Shown piece after piece: positions 9,898-19,628 of a stretch of DNA of 64,000 nucleotides (positions are counted from its first letter, which is position 1; each line of letters begins with the position of its first letter). Position numbers and translations under genes: made by a program. This DNA comes from Rhizobium johnstonii 3841 (GTDB lineage Bacteria > Pseudomonadota > Alphaproteobacteria > Rhizobiales > Rhizobiaceae). Where the stretch lies: positions 124,001-188,000 of the forward strand of contig NC_008379.1 in assembly GCF_000009265.1 (NCBI RefSeq). Direction: 5' to 3'. The notes beneath the pieces were generated by a model that saw only the letters and a list, made by a program, of their open reading frames with translations, did not search any database and was not told the DNA's origin.

Positions 9898-10029
9898 CTA
9901 TCCGCCTAATAGCGCGACAAGCGATATCGGCATTTCGACCGCGAAGAAATCCATTGCCGCACCGATAATCATCACCCACACGACGATCAGGAAAATAAGC
10001 GCTGCAATCCTGATTTCTACAGGCTGCAT
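9898..10029 (-). CDS. Possible 43-residue single-pass membrane protein
   Basis: Short reading frame of 43 residues beginning MQPVEIRIAALIFLIVVW, with one long hydrophobic run (about residues 8-25) after a charged start and a second apolar tail. The composition is that of a small inner-membrane protein. The start ATG is preceded by only a weak GGGA and overlaps the stop of a six-codon mini-ORF (TAATG). It is convergent with the YkgJ gene and lies downstream of fcl on the same strand, 66 bases away. No homologue is recognised; length alone makes it uncertain. Confidence 0.4.
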   Translation of the reverse strand: MQPVEIRIAALIFLIVVWVMIIGAAMDFFAVEMPISLVALLGG

Positions 10030-10095
10030 TATTTGCGCCGTCCCAGCATATGTGTCCCCCCGAGACAAAACCCTGTTATCCTTCGTGCAAATTCC

Positions 10096-11166
10096 CTATG
10101 GCGAAGGATGATGCGCAACGGTCGAGAGCGTCGGCGCGTGCGGCGCCGAACCCTTCGCATTCTCGAAACTGATGTCGCTTTGACCGATCAAGTCGCCGGA
10201 CGTAGCTCTGTCGCTGCGTTCGAGATGATGGCCTTCAAGGAAGGAGCGGTAGGCATCTGCGATGCCCTCCTTGAGACCTATCTTAGGAGACCAGCCGAGA
10301 GTGCGAAGCTTGTCGACGCTCAGGAGTTTACGTGGCGTGCCATCTGGCTTGGTGAGGTCGCGCGTGATCTTGCCTTCGAAACCAACGATCTTGGAGACGA
10401 GGTATGCCAATTCGAGAATGGTAACGTCTTCGCCACAACCTACGTTCACATGTCTTTCGGCGGAATAGGTCTTCATGAGATGGAGGCAAGCGTCGGCGCA
10501 ATCGTCAACATGCAGGAATTCGCGCCGCGGCGTGCCGGTACCCCAGACGCATATCTCTTGTTGCCGGTTGATCTTGGCCTCATGTGTCTTGCGTATGAGC
10601 GCCGGCATGACATGGCTTGACCCGAGGTCAAAATTATCTCCTGGACCGTAAAGATTGGTGGGCATCGCCGAGATGAAATCTCTACCGTGCTGTTTGCGAT
10701 AGGCTTGGCAGAGCTTTAATCCGGCAATTTTGGCGATCGCATACCATTCATTCGTGGGCTCAAGCGATCCGGTCAGAAGTGAGTCCTCAACGATCGGCTG
10801 ATCGGCGAATTTCGGATAGATGCAGGACGAGCCCAGAAACATCAGTTTTTCGACGTGAGTTCCATGGGCTGCGTGGATGACATTCGCCTGGAGAATCAAG
10901 TTGTCGTAAAGGAAGTCGGCCGGATAGGTAGAGTTCGCGAGAATACCGCCGACCCTCGCAGCAGCCAGGAAGACAGCATCGGGACGATGCTTATTCATCC
11001 AGGCCTCCACCTGGTCCTGCCGTCTGAGATCGACCTCGGCGCGGGTGGCCGTCAAAATCTCGCAGCCTTCGGAAGCGAGACGCCGCACGATCGCAGAGCC
11101 CACCATGCCGCGGTGGCCGGCGACATAGACCCTCTTTCCGGCAAGGCTGTAGATTACCTCAGGCAT
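10096..11166 (-). CDS. fcl: GDP-L-fucose synthase
   Basis: Epimerase/reductase that turns GDP-4-keto-6-deoxymannose into GDP-L-fucose in the cytoplasm. It shows the Rossmann motif GHRGMVGS near the N-terminus, the SSCIYP strand carrying the catalytic Ser, and YAIAK with the catalytic Tyr and Lys. The [10 protein letters not shown] and RREFLHVDD blocks are family signatures. It is 356 residues long; the usual length is about 310-325, and the last 35 or so residues (from about HHLERSDR on) are an extra tail with no family counterpart. The ATG at 11166 is chosen; a TTG six bases upstream is also possible. It overlaps gmd by eight bases, as expected for a coupled pair. Confidence 0.95.
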   Translation of the reverse strand: MPEVIYSLAGKRVYVAGHRGMVGSAIVRRLASEGCEILTATRAEVDLRRQDQVEAWMNKHRPDAVFLAAARVGGILANSTYPADFLYDNLILQANVIHAAHGTHVEKLMFLGSSCIYPKFADQPIVEDSLLTGSLEPTNEWYAIAKIAGLKLCQAYRKQHGRDFISAMPTNLYGPGDNFDLGSSHVMPALIRKTHEAKINRQQEICVWGTGTPRREFLHVDDCADACLHLMKTYSAERHVNVGCGEDVTILELAYLVSKIVGFEGKITRDLTKPDGTPRKLLSVDKLRTLGWSPKIGLKEGIADAYRSFLEGHHLERSDRATSGDLIGQSDISFENAKGSAPHAPTLSTVAHHPSP

Positions 11167-12250
11167 AGGCAAAACCTTTGGTTGCGCCGACCGACGGCAC
11201 GTTTCGTGCCATGACTTTCAGATCCTCGCGAACCATCTCCGCAACCAGCTGATCAAGACTGGTCTCATGTTTCCAGCCAAGCTTCGTGTGCGCCTTCGTC
11301 GGATCGCCGATCAGAAGATCAACTTCAGTCGGACGGAAGTAAGCTGGATCGATCTCCACCACACACCGGCCGGATGTCTTATCGTATCCCTTTTCCTCAA
11401 CCCCGTTCCCACGCCAATCAATCGGCATGCCCACCTTGGCAAAGGCTTTGTCGACAAAGGAACGAACCGAGTGCGTTTCGCCGGTCGCAAGGACATAGTC
11501 CTCCGGTTCGTCCTGTTGCAGCATCAGCCACATGCCACGGACATATTCTCGTGCATGTCCCCAGTCGCGCTTGGCGTCCAAGTTGCCGAGATAGAGCCTT
11601 TCCTGCAGCCCAAGATGGATCGCAGCCGCCGCCCGGGTGATTTTACGTGTCACGAATGTTTCGCCGCGGATCGGGCTTTCATGATTGAACAAAATGCCGT
11701 TCGAGGCGTGCATGCCATATGCCTCGCGATAATTGACCACAATCCAATAGGCGTAGAGCTTGGCCGCCGCGTAGGGGGATCGGGGGTAGAAAGGTGTCGT
11801 TTCGCTCTGCGGGACTTCCTGAACTTTGCCATAGAGCTCTGAGGTGGACGCTTGATAGAAGCGCGTCTTCTTGGTCAGCCCCAGGAGGCGAATTGCTTCA
11901 AGGAGCCGAAGGGTGCCGGTTCCATCGGCGTTAGCCGTATATTCCGGCGTCTCGAAAGAGACTTGAACGTGGCTCTGTGCGGCGAGATTGTAGATCTCGT
12001 CCGGCTGCGTTTCCTGAACGACGCGGATGAGATTCGTTGAATCGGTCATGTCCCCGTAATGCAGAATAAAGCGAGGATTTTCGACATGGGGATCCTCGTA
12101 TAGATGCTCGATGCGACTGGTGTTGAAAGACGATGAGCGTCGCTTGAGGCCGTGAACAATATAGCCCTTCTCCAGGAGCAATTCGGCCAAATACGCACCG
12201 TCCTGACCCGTTATACCGGTAATCAGCGCGACTTTATTTTCGTTTTTCAC
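11159..12250 (-). CDS. gmd: GDP-mannose 4,6-dehydratase
   Basis: First enzyme of GDP-fucose synthesis: GDP-mannose to GDP-4-keto-6-deoxymannose, NADP-dependent. 363 residues, the normal length. Visible are the nucleotide motif [14 protein letters not shown], the TSELYGK strand with the catalytic Thr/Ser region, [10 protein letters not shown] with the Tyr-Lys pair, and [18 protein letters not shown], a Gmd hallmark. Translation starts at GTG (12250), supported by GGAG six bases before it. It is the first gene of a tight gmd-fcl pair and probably co-transcribed with the co-polymerase gene 52 bases upstream. The product would supply fucose (or another GDP-6-deoxyhexose) to the polymer. Confidence 0.97.
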   Translation of the reverse strand: MKNENKVALITGITGQDGAYLAELLLEKGYIVHGLKRRSSSFNTSRIEHLYEDPHVENPRFILHYGDMTDSTNLIRVVQETQPDEIYNLAAQSHVQVSFETPEYTANADGTGTLRLLEAIRLLGLTKKTRFYQASTSELYGKVQEVPQSETTPFYPRSPYAAAKLYAYWIVVNYREAYGMHASNGILFNHESPIRGETFVTRKITRAAAAIHLGLQERLYLGNLDAKRDWGHAREYVRGMWLMLQQDEPEDYVLATGETHSVRSFVDKAFAKVGMPIDWRGNGVEEKGYDKTSGRCVVEIDPAYFRPTEVDLLIGDPTKAHTKLGWKHETSLDQLVAEMVREDLKVMARNVPSVGATKGFAYA

Positions 12251-12302
12251 TGCGGTCTCCGTAATTTATTTCGACGGAATCAGGCGGACACGCTGTTCGA
12301 AC

Positions 12303-14510
12303 TCATGAGAACTCGTGGTACTTCCTCAGTGAGCTCGCAAACAGTTCGGAATCGCTGAAGTTGTACATGGCGTGTTTGTTCGGATCGACGTTATTTATGG
12401 CAACGGCAATCTCTGCGTTGCGCGCGGTCTTCAGCTGATGTAGGCAAAACTCTACGGCGCGACGGCTCGTCTTTCCCCATTTTACGACCACCAGCGTTCG
12501 TTCTGCTAACGCTGTCAGATGCATCGTATCAGTCGAGGCGAGCACAGGCGCGCTGTCGAAGATGACGATTTGGCCCTGTGAGGCGGCCATCGCGACGATG
12601 TCAGCCACATCGGTCAAACGAACGCGCCGATGGAGACTGGCATTGCCAGCCGGGATGAAGTCGATGCCGCTTGGATGGTGATGGATGATGTCCCGCATTC
12701 CGGCCTGTCCACACAGGAAATCGTTCAACCCCTGCTTTAGCTCTGATTTGAAAAACGAGTCGAGATTTCCGAGTCTGAGGTCGCCATCGACAAGCAGCAC
12801 CGGAATCCCGTTGGCGGCGAGATCGATTGCCAGGGATCTGGCGACAAGCGACTTGCCCTCTCCGCTGTGAGCCGACGTCACGACAATACTGTTTGGCAGT
12901 TTTCCGCCGTTAGATTGTTTGAGCGAAGTCATGACGGAGCGAATTGCTTCGTCAAACATCCCGCCTTGCATGCGCCCGAAGAGCATCGACGGATCTCCCT
13001 GGTCTTTCCGTTTCAGGTGCGGGATGAATCCGGCGGGTACGATGCGCGACATTCCGCCCATCTGGTCGAAGCTGCGGACTGAGTTGTCCAACATCTCGAC
13101 CACGAAAGCGGCGGTCACCGCGATCGAAATCGAAGCCAAAAGGGCGCCGATCAAATAGAAAAGCCGCCCGCGTCCCTGCGGCGCCAGCGGCACCGCGGCC
13201 GGTGACAAAACTTCCAGTTCCGCGCCCGGCAACATGGCTTGCGCAGCCAGGCCACGGCGCTGCTCCTCGAGCTTGTCCAGCGCCGTCTGCTCTTTGTCAG
13301 CCAGGCGCTGGAGTCGGGCCAACTCGGTTTGCGCCAGGGCAGAGCGAGCGCGTTTCTCATGAGCAGCCACCAATGCCGACCCGACCGCGTCGTCCTCGTG
13401 ATCGAGCGCCGCAAGCTTGGCGCGTATCGATTGGAGATATCGATCGGTCGCAAGGCTGAGGTCGGTGCGGGATTTAAGGATCTTGGCGCGCATGTCGACC
13501 ACGGCTGCGGCTGTGTTGCCATATGTCTCAAGAAGGCGCTCGAGATCTTGCTCCTGCGCCCGAAGCTCGCGTTGCATTGCGCCAATGCTATCGGGAATGA
13601 CCATATTCTGCAGGACGAGCGAGGGGTCGTCGGTCGCTTCGAGTGCAGATATCGTTGCTCTCGCTTCAGCGCGGCTTTGTTCGATTTTTGTCCGCCGCTC
13701 GCCCAGCTCCATTATCGATTTGATCTGTTCAACCTGAGCGTCGTCATTTGAGACGACGTCCATGGTTTCCTGATACTCGTCGGCGGCATCGCGTGCTGCC
13801 TTGGCGCGCCCCATCTGTTCGTCGATGCGCAGCAGAATCCATTTTTCTGCTGCGTCCACTCGACCACGCAGGCTGTCCTTGCGCTCTTCGAGGTAGATGC
13901 TGATGAGCCGGTTCGGGACCGAAGCGGCCAGTTCGGGTTCGCTCGCATCGAAACCGATCTGAATGACGTCACCCTGGCCATCGCGCCAAACGCGGAGGGC
14001 CTTGTAGTACTTCGGGATTATCGGCTCGATGCTGTCCCGTATCGGCAAGGACGGTTTTTCACTATCGACCCAACCGCGCAGCATTGATCGGATCTTGTCG
14101 ATAGGCGAGATTTCTTGCAGCGCCGGATTGAATTCCGGCCATTCATTGAGCCGCAGGTCGCGGATTACCCGCTCTGCGATGCTTCTGGAAAGAAGCCGTT
14201 CGGTTTCAGACGTGGCGTCCAGCGGATCGTTGCGGCCGGACTCGTCGGTGCCGAGCTTTGTCGCCAGAGGCGTGTGGATGATCAGCCGGGACTCGGCATG
14301 ATAAGTCGGCTTCAATCCAGAAATCACGGTTGCGGCAACCGCCATAAGTACCATGATGGTGGCCATTATCATGACCATCCGTCGCCGGATAAGGCGCAGG
14401 CCTGAAGTCAGATCAATTTCGTCCGAACGAGTCTCTACCTGAAGCCGGGGATCGTAGCGCATCGATGAGAGCGAGGTGTTGCGGTCTGGCGGCAGAGTCG
14501 AAATAGTCAT
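12303..14510 (-). CDS. Wzz/BY-kinase polysaccharide co-polymerase, ExoP-like
   Basis: 735-residue inner-membrane protein combining a chain-length determinant with a bacterial tyrosine kinase. A first membrane helix lies around residues 48-68, a long periplasmic coiled-coil region follows (about 200-420, rich in Glu, Arg and Ala), and a second helix at about 435-460 (LIGALLASISIAVTAAFVV). The cytoplasmic kinase has Walker A SGEGKS near residue 550, Walker A' VLLVDGDLRLG and Walker B IVIFDSAP. Only two tyrosines (YNFSD and RKYHEFS) remain in the last 25 residues, fewer than the usual C-terminal Tyr cluster. It overlaps the upstream glycosyltransferase gene by ATGA. Expected role: set chain length and gate polymerisation together with the ExoF-like outer protein at 40.4-41.7 kb. 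Confidence 0.93.
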   Translation of the reverse strand: MTISTLPPDRNTSLSSMRYDPRLQVETRSDEIDLTSGLRLIRRRMVMIMATIMVLMAVAATVISGLKPTYHAESRLIIHTPLATKLGTDESGRNDPLDATSETERLLSRSIAERVIRDLRLNEWPEFNPALQEISPIDKIRSMLRGWVDSEKPSLPIRDSIEPIIPKYYKALRVWRDGQGDVIQIGFDASEPELAASVPNRLISIYLEERKDSLRGRVDAAEKWILLRIDEQMGRAKAARDAADEYQETMDVVSNDDAQVEQIKSIMELGERRTKIEQSRAEARATISALEATDDPSLVLQNMVIPDSIGAMQRELRAQEQDLERLLETYGNTAAAVVDMRAKILKSRTDLSLATDRYLQSIRAKLAALDHEDDAVGSALVAAHEKRARSALAQTELARLQRLADKEQTALDKLEEQRRGLAAQAMLPGAELEVLSPAAVPLAPQGRGRLFYLIGALLASISIAVTAAFVVEMLDNSVRSFDQMGGMSRIVPAGFIPHLKRKDQGDPSMLFGRMQGGMFDEAIRSVMTSLKQSNGGKLPNSIVVTSAHSGEGKSLVARSLAIDLAANGIPVLLVDGDLRLGNLDSFFKSELKQGLNDFLCGQAGMRDIIHHHPSGIDFIPAGNASLHRRVRLTDVADIVAMAASQGQIVIFDSAPVLASTDTMHLTALAERTLVVVKWGKTSRRAVEFCLHQLKTARNAEIAVAINNVDPNKHAMYNFSDSELFASSLRKYHEFS

Positions 14511-15652
14511 CGTTCACCAGCCATTGTTTGAGGTTGCGCGGAGATAGCGTCGTAGAGTTTGTCCAGCGATCGCATGTAAGCCTTCATACTGAAATTGTTG
14601 AGATAATGAGCACGGGCCTTGGCCGACAGATGGTTGCGGAGTTCCGGGTCGGTGACGAGCTTAGCCAGCGCAGCAGCCAGCGCATCCTTGTCTCCGACAG
14701 GTACGAAGACGCCGGTTTCACCGTCGGAGATGACTTCGGCATGCGCGCCGACGCGCGTGGTAACGACGGCGAGCCCATGGGCAAGCCCTTCGACCACAGC
14801 CATTGCCAAGCCCTCGGCATGCGAAGGTAAGACCAGGATATCTGCCCGTGTACACAAGGCTCGCGCTTCGTCGGCGCCAAGCCAGCCCGGCATTTTCACC
14901 AGATCTGAAAGTCCCATGGCGGCAGCCTGGCGCCGGTAGTCTTCCACAGGTCCGTCGCCTGCCAGCACGGCTCGCCACCGGAGCTCTTTCATGATCGGAT
15001 GACTTAAGGCGAGCAGAAGCTCCTGAACGCCTTTGCGTTCGCTCAGCCGGCCGAGAAATATGATCAACGGCATCTCGCCGACATGAACATTGCGCGGCCC
15101 GGGGTCGGGAACACAATTGCCGATGACGACTACGCGGCGCTCTTCCACGCCGAGAAGCGTCGTGAGCGTCAAGCGGTCGCGCTGGCCCAGGGCCACGACC
15201 TGGTCAGCATGTTGGAACATCCGGCGTACAAGCATTTGTTGACGTGGCGAGCGCGCGGCAAAGTCGCTCGCGTAGTCGTAGTCGTGCAGGTGCAATATGT
15301 AAGAGCATCCGAGGAGACGGGCAGCCTCGGTCAGGATCAGTTTTCTTGCGGTGCTGCCGCGACCCGCGACATGAATATGGTGAATGCGTGCCGGAGCAAT
15401 TATCCGGTCCTTCGCTATCATCAAGACGGCGCCGAGCAGTCGCACAGGCGACGCAACAGAGGACCAACGAGGCCCTCTGGTGTCGGTGACGAGGTGTGTT
15501 TCGCCGGCCTCCTTCGCCGTGTTCGATATATAGCCGACGAGCCTGCCAATTCCGCCACCGTTTTCGCAACCACCAGGGACGTAGTGGCGGACGGTTGCTG
15601 CTGCGTTCCGCGTCGCTACCCGATTCCCATCCGTGAGCGTGTTCATCAGCAT
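14507..15652 (-). CDS. Glycosyltransferase family 4
   Basis: GT-B fold glycosyltransferase of 381 residues that adds one sugar to the lipid-linked repeat unit on the cytoplasmic face. The C-terminal half has the GT4 pattern: LIIFLGRLSERKGVQELLLAL, GDGP, then ILVLPSHAEGLAMAVVEGLAHG with the ExxxxxxxE nucleotide-sugar site, and a retaining-type GVFVPVGD loop. The start at 15652 is chosen because AAGGTGG lies seven bases upstream. It overlaps the previous gene's stop by a few bases, and a second ATG at 15646 is equally placed on TGATG. Sugar specificity unknown. Confidence 0.9.
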   Translation of the reverse strand: MLMNTLTDGNRVATRNAAATVRHYVPGGCENGGGIGRLVGYISNTAKEAGETHLVTDTRGPRWSSVASPVRLLGAVLMIAKDRIIAPARIHHIHVAGRGSTARKLILTEAARLLGCSYILHLHDYDYASDFAARSPRQQMLVRRMFQHADQVVALGQRDRLTLTTLLGVEERRVVVIGNCVPDPGPRNVHVGEMPLIIFLGRLSERKGVQELLLALSHPIMKELRWRAVLAGDGPVEDYRRQAAAMGLSDLVKMPGWLGADEARALCTRADILVLPSHAEGLAMAVVEGLAHGLAVVTTRVGAHAEVISDGETGVFVPVGDKDALAAALAKLVTDPELRNHLSAKARAHYLNNFSMKAYMRSLDKLYDAISAQPQTMAGER

Positions 15653-16746
15653 GCCTCGACCACCTTGCGATAAACGGCCGCAGCCTGTGCTCCGACCTGT
15701 TGAGGCGAATTCGGACCCGTAGCCCATGCGAGCGCGTTGACCCCGAAGCTGCTTCTGAGCTCGTTGTTTTCCGCCAGTGTCCGTATGGCTATCGCCAGTT
15801 GTTCCACATCCCCGGGCGGAACCACCATTCCCAGTCCGTTTGGCAGAACGGTGGCTCGCAATTCGCCGACATCAGTCACGATAACCGGTTTGCCAAATGC
15901 CGCGGCAAGATTGAGGACGCCGCTTTGAGAGGCTTCCGTATAGGGAAGGACAACGATGTCGGCATCCAGAAAGAGCTGGGCGACCTCCATATCCTCGATA
16001 AAGCGGTTGCGAATATCATAGCGGGCGGCGTCCCCCATAAGGGGCTGGAAGATCCGCGGATCATCGCCGCGGCCTGCCACCGTGATGCGTAGATTGGGGA
16101 GCAGGTCCTTGAGCATCGCCTCGGCACGGATCAGATGCTCCAATCCCTTGTAAGCAAAAATCCGTCCGAAAAGCAGAACGCGCAAAGTTCCATCTGCGCC
16201 GCGCCGCGCCATCTGGTGCCGCCGAGCGAGTTCCGCGTAGCGATGAATGGCGGGATGCGACAGGACATGGACACAATCAGGCGATTTTGAATATCGCTTG
16301 AGGACCATTTGTTTCAGCCCTTCGCCATGGACGACGACATGACCCGATTGCCGCACCATCAATTGAGGAGCCCAGGCTGGCAGCGTGCGGGTGTCGGAAT
16401 CGCCGGGATGCACTTCCACGTCATGGACGGTGGTCACGATCGGGATCGGGCGCCAGAACGGCGCGGCAAAGTTCAACCAGAGCGTCGAGTTGCTCAGAAG
16501 GTGAATGACGTTCGGTCGCTCCTGCCGGATAAGACGCGTGAGTTGGTGCAGGAACCAGGGATTGGAGAGCGAGCGGTGCCTTGGCCAGTCCATGAGGTGC
16601 AGATCGACAGCCGGATCGATCCATGAAGCAAGGTGTGCGTAGCGCCGGCGCGGAACCGCTAGGACGACGTGCGCATGTCGCGCAACGCCGCTAGCGAAGG
16701 AGATGGTGTAGTCTTCCAGTTCGGAAACCAGCAGCAGCGCCTTCAT
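15646..16746 (-). CDS. Glycosyltransferase family 4
   Basis: 366-residue GT-B glycosyltransferase. Visible are a GT4 donor-binding half with VLLFGRIFAYKGLEHLIRAE, VAGRGDDPRIF, and DIVVLPYTEASQSGVLNLAAAFGKPVIV, which has a QSG rather than EGF-type signature. The N-terminal half has HLLSNSTLWLNFAAPFW and VTTVHDVEVHPGD, typical acceptor-domain features. It is coupled by ATGA to the family 2 transferase upstream and by TGATG to the next GT4 downstream, so three transferases are made from one message. Specific linkage unknown. Confidence 0.9.
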   Translation of the reverse strand: MKALLLVSELEDYTISFASGVARHAHVVLAVPRRRYAHLASWIDPAVDLHLMDWPRHRSLSNPWFLHQLTRLIRQERPNVIHLLSNSTLWLNFAAPFWRPIPIVTTVHDVEVHPGDSDTRTLPAWAPQLMVRQSGHVVVHGEGLKQMVLKRYSKSPDCVHVLSHPAIHRYAELARRHQMARRGADGTLRVLLFGRIFAYKGLEHLIRAEAMLKDLLPNLRITVAGRGDDPRIFQPLMGDAARYDIRNRFIEDMEVAQLFLDADIVVLPYTEASQSGVLNLAAAFGKPVIVTDVGELRATVLPNGLGMVVPPGDVEQLAIAIRTLAENNELRSSFGVNALAWATGPNSPQQVGAQAAAVYRKVVEAC

Positions 16747-17693
16747 CCCGCTGCCTCCGACACGCCGACATCCTGGCCAAGTCGGGGCAAGTCGTAGGCT
16801 GTGCGCAATGCATCACGCGTCCGCCTCAGAAAGTTTGGTTCTCCGGCGAAAAAGAGCCCTTCCACAGCAAGGCTGAACCGGGTGCGTGTATCGGCGCCCT
16901 GCAGCCTGGCTGAGGCCACCCGGTACGGATAGTGATCAGTCAGACGCAGCCTTCCCGCCAGATCGTGCGCGGAAAGAAACCGGTTCGTCGCTTCAACGGT
17001 AGCCTGCCAATGGGCCATCCGCTTCCGCAGCATGGCGGCGTCATCGACTGGCCGATACCAATTATTGTTGTGAATCCGATAGAACCCGAGTGGATCCGAC
17101 AAGGCGACAACGCTCCCCAGAAATGGATAGATGCCTGTGAGCCAGGCATCGGCAGACATGCGGAACTGCTCGGGAATATCCCCCGCAACATCCCACGCGC
17201 TGCGTCTTACAGCGACGGCTGATGTCATCGGAAAGGGCCACCAACCAGCCGATCTGGCGAGCCGTGGCGGCAAATTTCCTGAACACAGGGTTCGAGGGAT
17301 TGGCTTGAAGGCTGGTGAGCCATCGGTCCGCGTTGGCTGAAGTCGGTGATAAACAAGCGATGCCTGAGGATTGGAGTGGAAAGCAGCGGCTGTTGCCGAC
17401 AGCTTGCCTGGCGCCCACCAGTCATCGGCATCAAGAAAACAGAGGATGTCGCCACTGCTTAACTTCACAGCAGCATTTATGGCGGCGGCCTGTCCCTGGT
17501 TCTCCTGGAAGAGCACCTTCACCCGCTTGTCATAGCCGTCGAGAACAGAGCGCGACTGGTCGCTCGAGCCGTCGTCGACGACGATTATCTCGACATTGGA
17601 CGGCTGTTGGCTCAAGGCGCTGTCAATTGCCCGGGCAACGAAGCGACCGTAGTTGTAGTTATTGATTAGGACGCTGATTGCAGGCCGCTCCAT
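16743..17693 (-). CDS. Glycosyltransferase family 2
   Basis: GT-A type inverting transferase, 316 residues from the chosen ATG. The N-terminus carries the family pattern: SVLINNYNYGRFVARAIDSAL, then EIIVVDDGSSDQS with the UDP-sugar Asp pair, and ILCFLDADDWW with the DxD metal site. No membrane segments are visible, so it should work at the membrane surface on lipid-linked intermediates. GAGGGGTGTC before the ATG at 17693 gives a good ribosome site; a TTG 12 bases upstream is the less likely alternative. It is the promoter-proximal gene of the leftward block that runs through to fcl. Confidence 0.92.
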   Translation of the reverse strand: MERPAISVLINNYNYGRFVARAIDSALSQQPSNVEIIVVDDGSSDQSRSVLDGYDKRVKVLFQENQGQAAAINAAVKLSSGDILCFLDADDWWAPGKLSATAAAFHSNPQASLVYHRLQPTRTDGSPAFKPIPRTLCSGNLPPRLARSAGWWPFPMTSAVAVRRSAWDVAGDIPEQFRMSADAWLTGIYPFLGSVVALSDPLGFYRIHNNNWYRPVDDAAMLRKRMAHWQATVEATNRFLSAHDLAGRLRLTDHYPYRVASARLQGADTRTRFSLAVEGLFFAGEPNFLRRTRDALRTAYDLPRLGQDVGVSEAAG

Positions 17694-18302
17694 GACACCC
17701 CTCAAGCGCGTCGCTGGGCGACACGTCGGTGCGCCGGAGTTGCGAACGCTCGCGCGTTTGGCAGCGCGAATTGATGGAAGGAGTTCTGCTCGACCAGGAT
17801 CTCGCCTTGAGCCGGTAGGGTCACCGCCGACAACGCCGCAACGCGTGACGCTCCCTTTATATAACGTACAAAACCAGGACCATGACGCAGAACCATTGCA
17901 ATCCCAACCCTTCTAAGCGTCACCTGCCAACAGCCGGCTGCGCCAGAATTATTGCCTCGCTTCACCGGAAACTGTGGCTCAGCGCGACGTGCTTCGCGGT
18001 ATGCTTTCATCGTCAAGCTACCGGTGATTGGTCACCGGTGACATCTCCTCTTATGGGCAATGTCGTAGGCCCCAGCACCAACTTTTGGGGGAGGGGTAGA
18101 CGGTAGGCTTAATCCAAACAACGTCCTTGGATGGTGGGTATGGACGTTAGGCTTAGCCCCGCCTTCGTTTGCGTTGGTTGACCGGGGATGTGGCGGGATG
18201 ATTGTTCGTTGGTAAGCAGCGCAGCTATGAAAGGGGACCCATGTCTTTCCAAATTGCCGCGATCAACAGCCTCTCATCTGTCCAAGCAAGTCGGGACGAC
18301 TA
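17694..18302 (+). promoter_or_regulatory. Divergent intergenic region between glycosyltransferase and polymerase operons
   Basis: 609 bases with no convincing gene. The frames that stay open here have no ribosome site or recognisable product. It must hold the promoters for the leftward block (GT2 to fcl) and the rightward polymerase pair. Its right half carries GGGGGAGGGG (18087-18096) and two GGCTTA-centred sequences described separately. ACCGGTGATTGGTCACCGGT (18020-18039) is a partly palindromic stretch that could be another operator. Confidence 0.6.
18087..18160 (+). promoter_or_regulatory. Candidate operator: G-rich run plus two GGCTTA motifs
   Basis: GGGGGAGGGG (18087-18096) is followed by TAGGCTTAATCCAAAC (18104-18119) and TTAGGCTTAGCCCC (18147-18160), spaced 43 bases start to start, about four helical turns. 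The same elements recur at 41892-41915 in front of the ExoF-like and giant-protein genes. Seen directly; a regulator-binding function is inference. Confidence 0.45.
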
Positions 18303-19628
18303 ATGAGAGCGTATACGCTTAGAATAGCGAATGGGCCGACTGTCAGTTGGCGAGCGATAGAGTGCTGGGGCGCCGGCCTATGCCTTTTTCTTCAGACAGG
18401 CGCGCTTTTCCCGCTCATGCTGGCGGATGCCGACGGAGGCCTTAGCGATCATGCCAGGTCTATATTGCGTCTGCTTTGTTTACCCGTATACGGGTTTACA
18501 TTGCTGATGCTGGCGCGAAATTTTCCGCAATTCATCACAGCGCTCAAGCGAAATTGGCTTGTCCCCCTGATGGTCGCCATGCCCTTCGTGTCTGTCTTCT
18601 GGTCGGTTGGCCCGTCGACGACTTTCAGGCGTGCCATCGGCCTGCTCTTCACCGTACTTCTGGCTTATGTATTGGCGTTACGCTTTACACCGAGGCAGTT
18701 GCTTCTCGTTGCATTTGCGACCTTCGGAACATGTATCGTCCTCAGCCTGTTGCTTCTTGTGGTGTCGCCGGGGCTCGCTCGCATGCCCGCGGACAGCGCG
18801 GTGCGCGGCATATTCATCCACAAGAACAGCCTTGGTTGGTACGCCGGCATGATGATACTGGTGTCGACCGCCGTCGTAATGGACGGCAACCGAGGTTTGC
18901 GGCGAACCGCTTTGATCTTGCTGATGGCGGGCGGGGCTTGTCTCTTCCTTTCCGGATCGATGACCGCGACAATTGCGACGGTATCGGCATTTTGCCTGAT
19001 CGGGTTCTACTCCATGTTGCAGCGAATCCGTGGCATCGGTCGCATCGTCTTCATCCTGTTTTTCGTTCAAATGTTCGTCGGGATCCTCCTTTTGCTTCAC
19101 GAATTCCTGGTCCCATTTCTTGAGGCGCTGGGCAAGGATGCCACTTTGACGGGCCGAGTGCCTTTGTGGGAGCTGGTCGATGGTCAGATCGCCGATCATC
19201 TGCTGCTCGGCTTCGGCTACCAGGCGTTTTGGACAGAGGCGAATCCCGAAGCCTGGATTATCTGGTCAAAGATCCAATGGATGGCTCCCCACGCCCATAA
19301 TGGATTCCGCGATACGCTGCTGAGCTTCGGAATAAGCGGAATGACTTTGTTCGCTCTGATGCTTCTGCAGGCACTCCGCCAAGGGGGGGCCCTCCAATGC
19401 GGGGACCCGCGTTATGGCTGGCTCTGGCTGAACGTCTTCACGGTTGTGGTTTTGGTGATGAACCTGACCGAGACGATCTTCCTGATTCAGAATGACGCGA
19501 TTTTCATTCTGTTCACAACAGCCATCATCATGTTCTCTCTATACAAGCCTGTTGTTGTTTCGACGGCTCCCGGCCGGCAATTTCGAGCACCGGCCCGCAG
19601 CAGAACGGCGGAGCTGCAAATCTCATGA
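18303..19628 (+). CDS. O-antigen ligase/polymerase family protein, ExoQ/Wzy-like
   Basis: 441-residue integral membrane protein with about ten hydrophobic segments. A long periplasmic loop (around residues 170-350) carries RGIFIHKNSLGWYAG, the HKNxLG signature of the ExoQ/Wzy_C branch. Members polymerise or ligate lipid-linked repeat units on the periplasmic side. With a Wzz/BY-kinase and flippase in the same locus, a Wzy-type polymerase is more likely than a lipid A ligase. The start codon is at 18303. The stop overlaps the next gene by ATGA, coupling it to a secreted beta-helix protein. Confidence 0.88.
   Translation: MRAYTLRIANGPTVSWRAIECWGAGLCLFLQTGALFPLMLADADGGLSDHARSILRLLCLPVYGFTLLMLARNFPQFITALKRNWLVPLMVAMPFVSVFWSVGPSTTFRRAIGLLFTVLLAYVLALRFTPRQLLLVAFATFGTCIVLSLLLLVVSPGLARMPADSAVRGIFIHKNSLGWYAGMMILVSTAVVMDGNRGLRRTALILLMAGGACLFLSGSMTATIATVSAFCLIGFYSMLQRIRGIGRIVFILFFVQMFVGILLLLHEFLVPFLEALGKDATLTGRVPLWELVDGQIADHLLLGFGYQAFWTEANPEAWIIWSKIQWMAPHAHNGFRDTLLSFGISGMTLFALMLLQALRQGGALQCGDPRYGWLWLNVFTVVVLVMNLTETIFLIQNDAIFILFTTAIIMFSLYKPVVVSTAPGRQFRAPARSRTAELQIS

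Noticed and set aside
17702-18016. Leftward 104-codon frame upstream of the GT2 gene
   Set aside because: No ribosome site, no family, and it overlaps the GT2 start region; probably chance.
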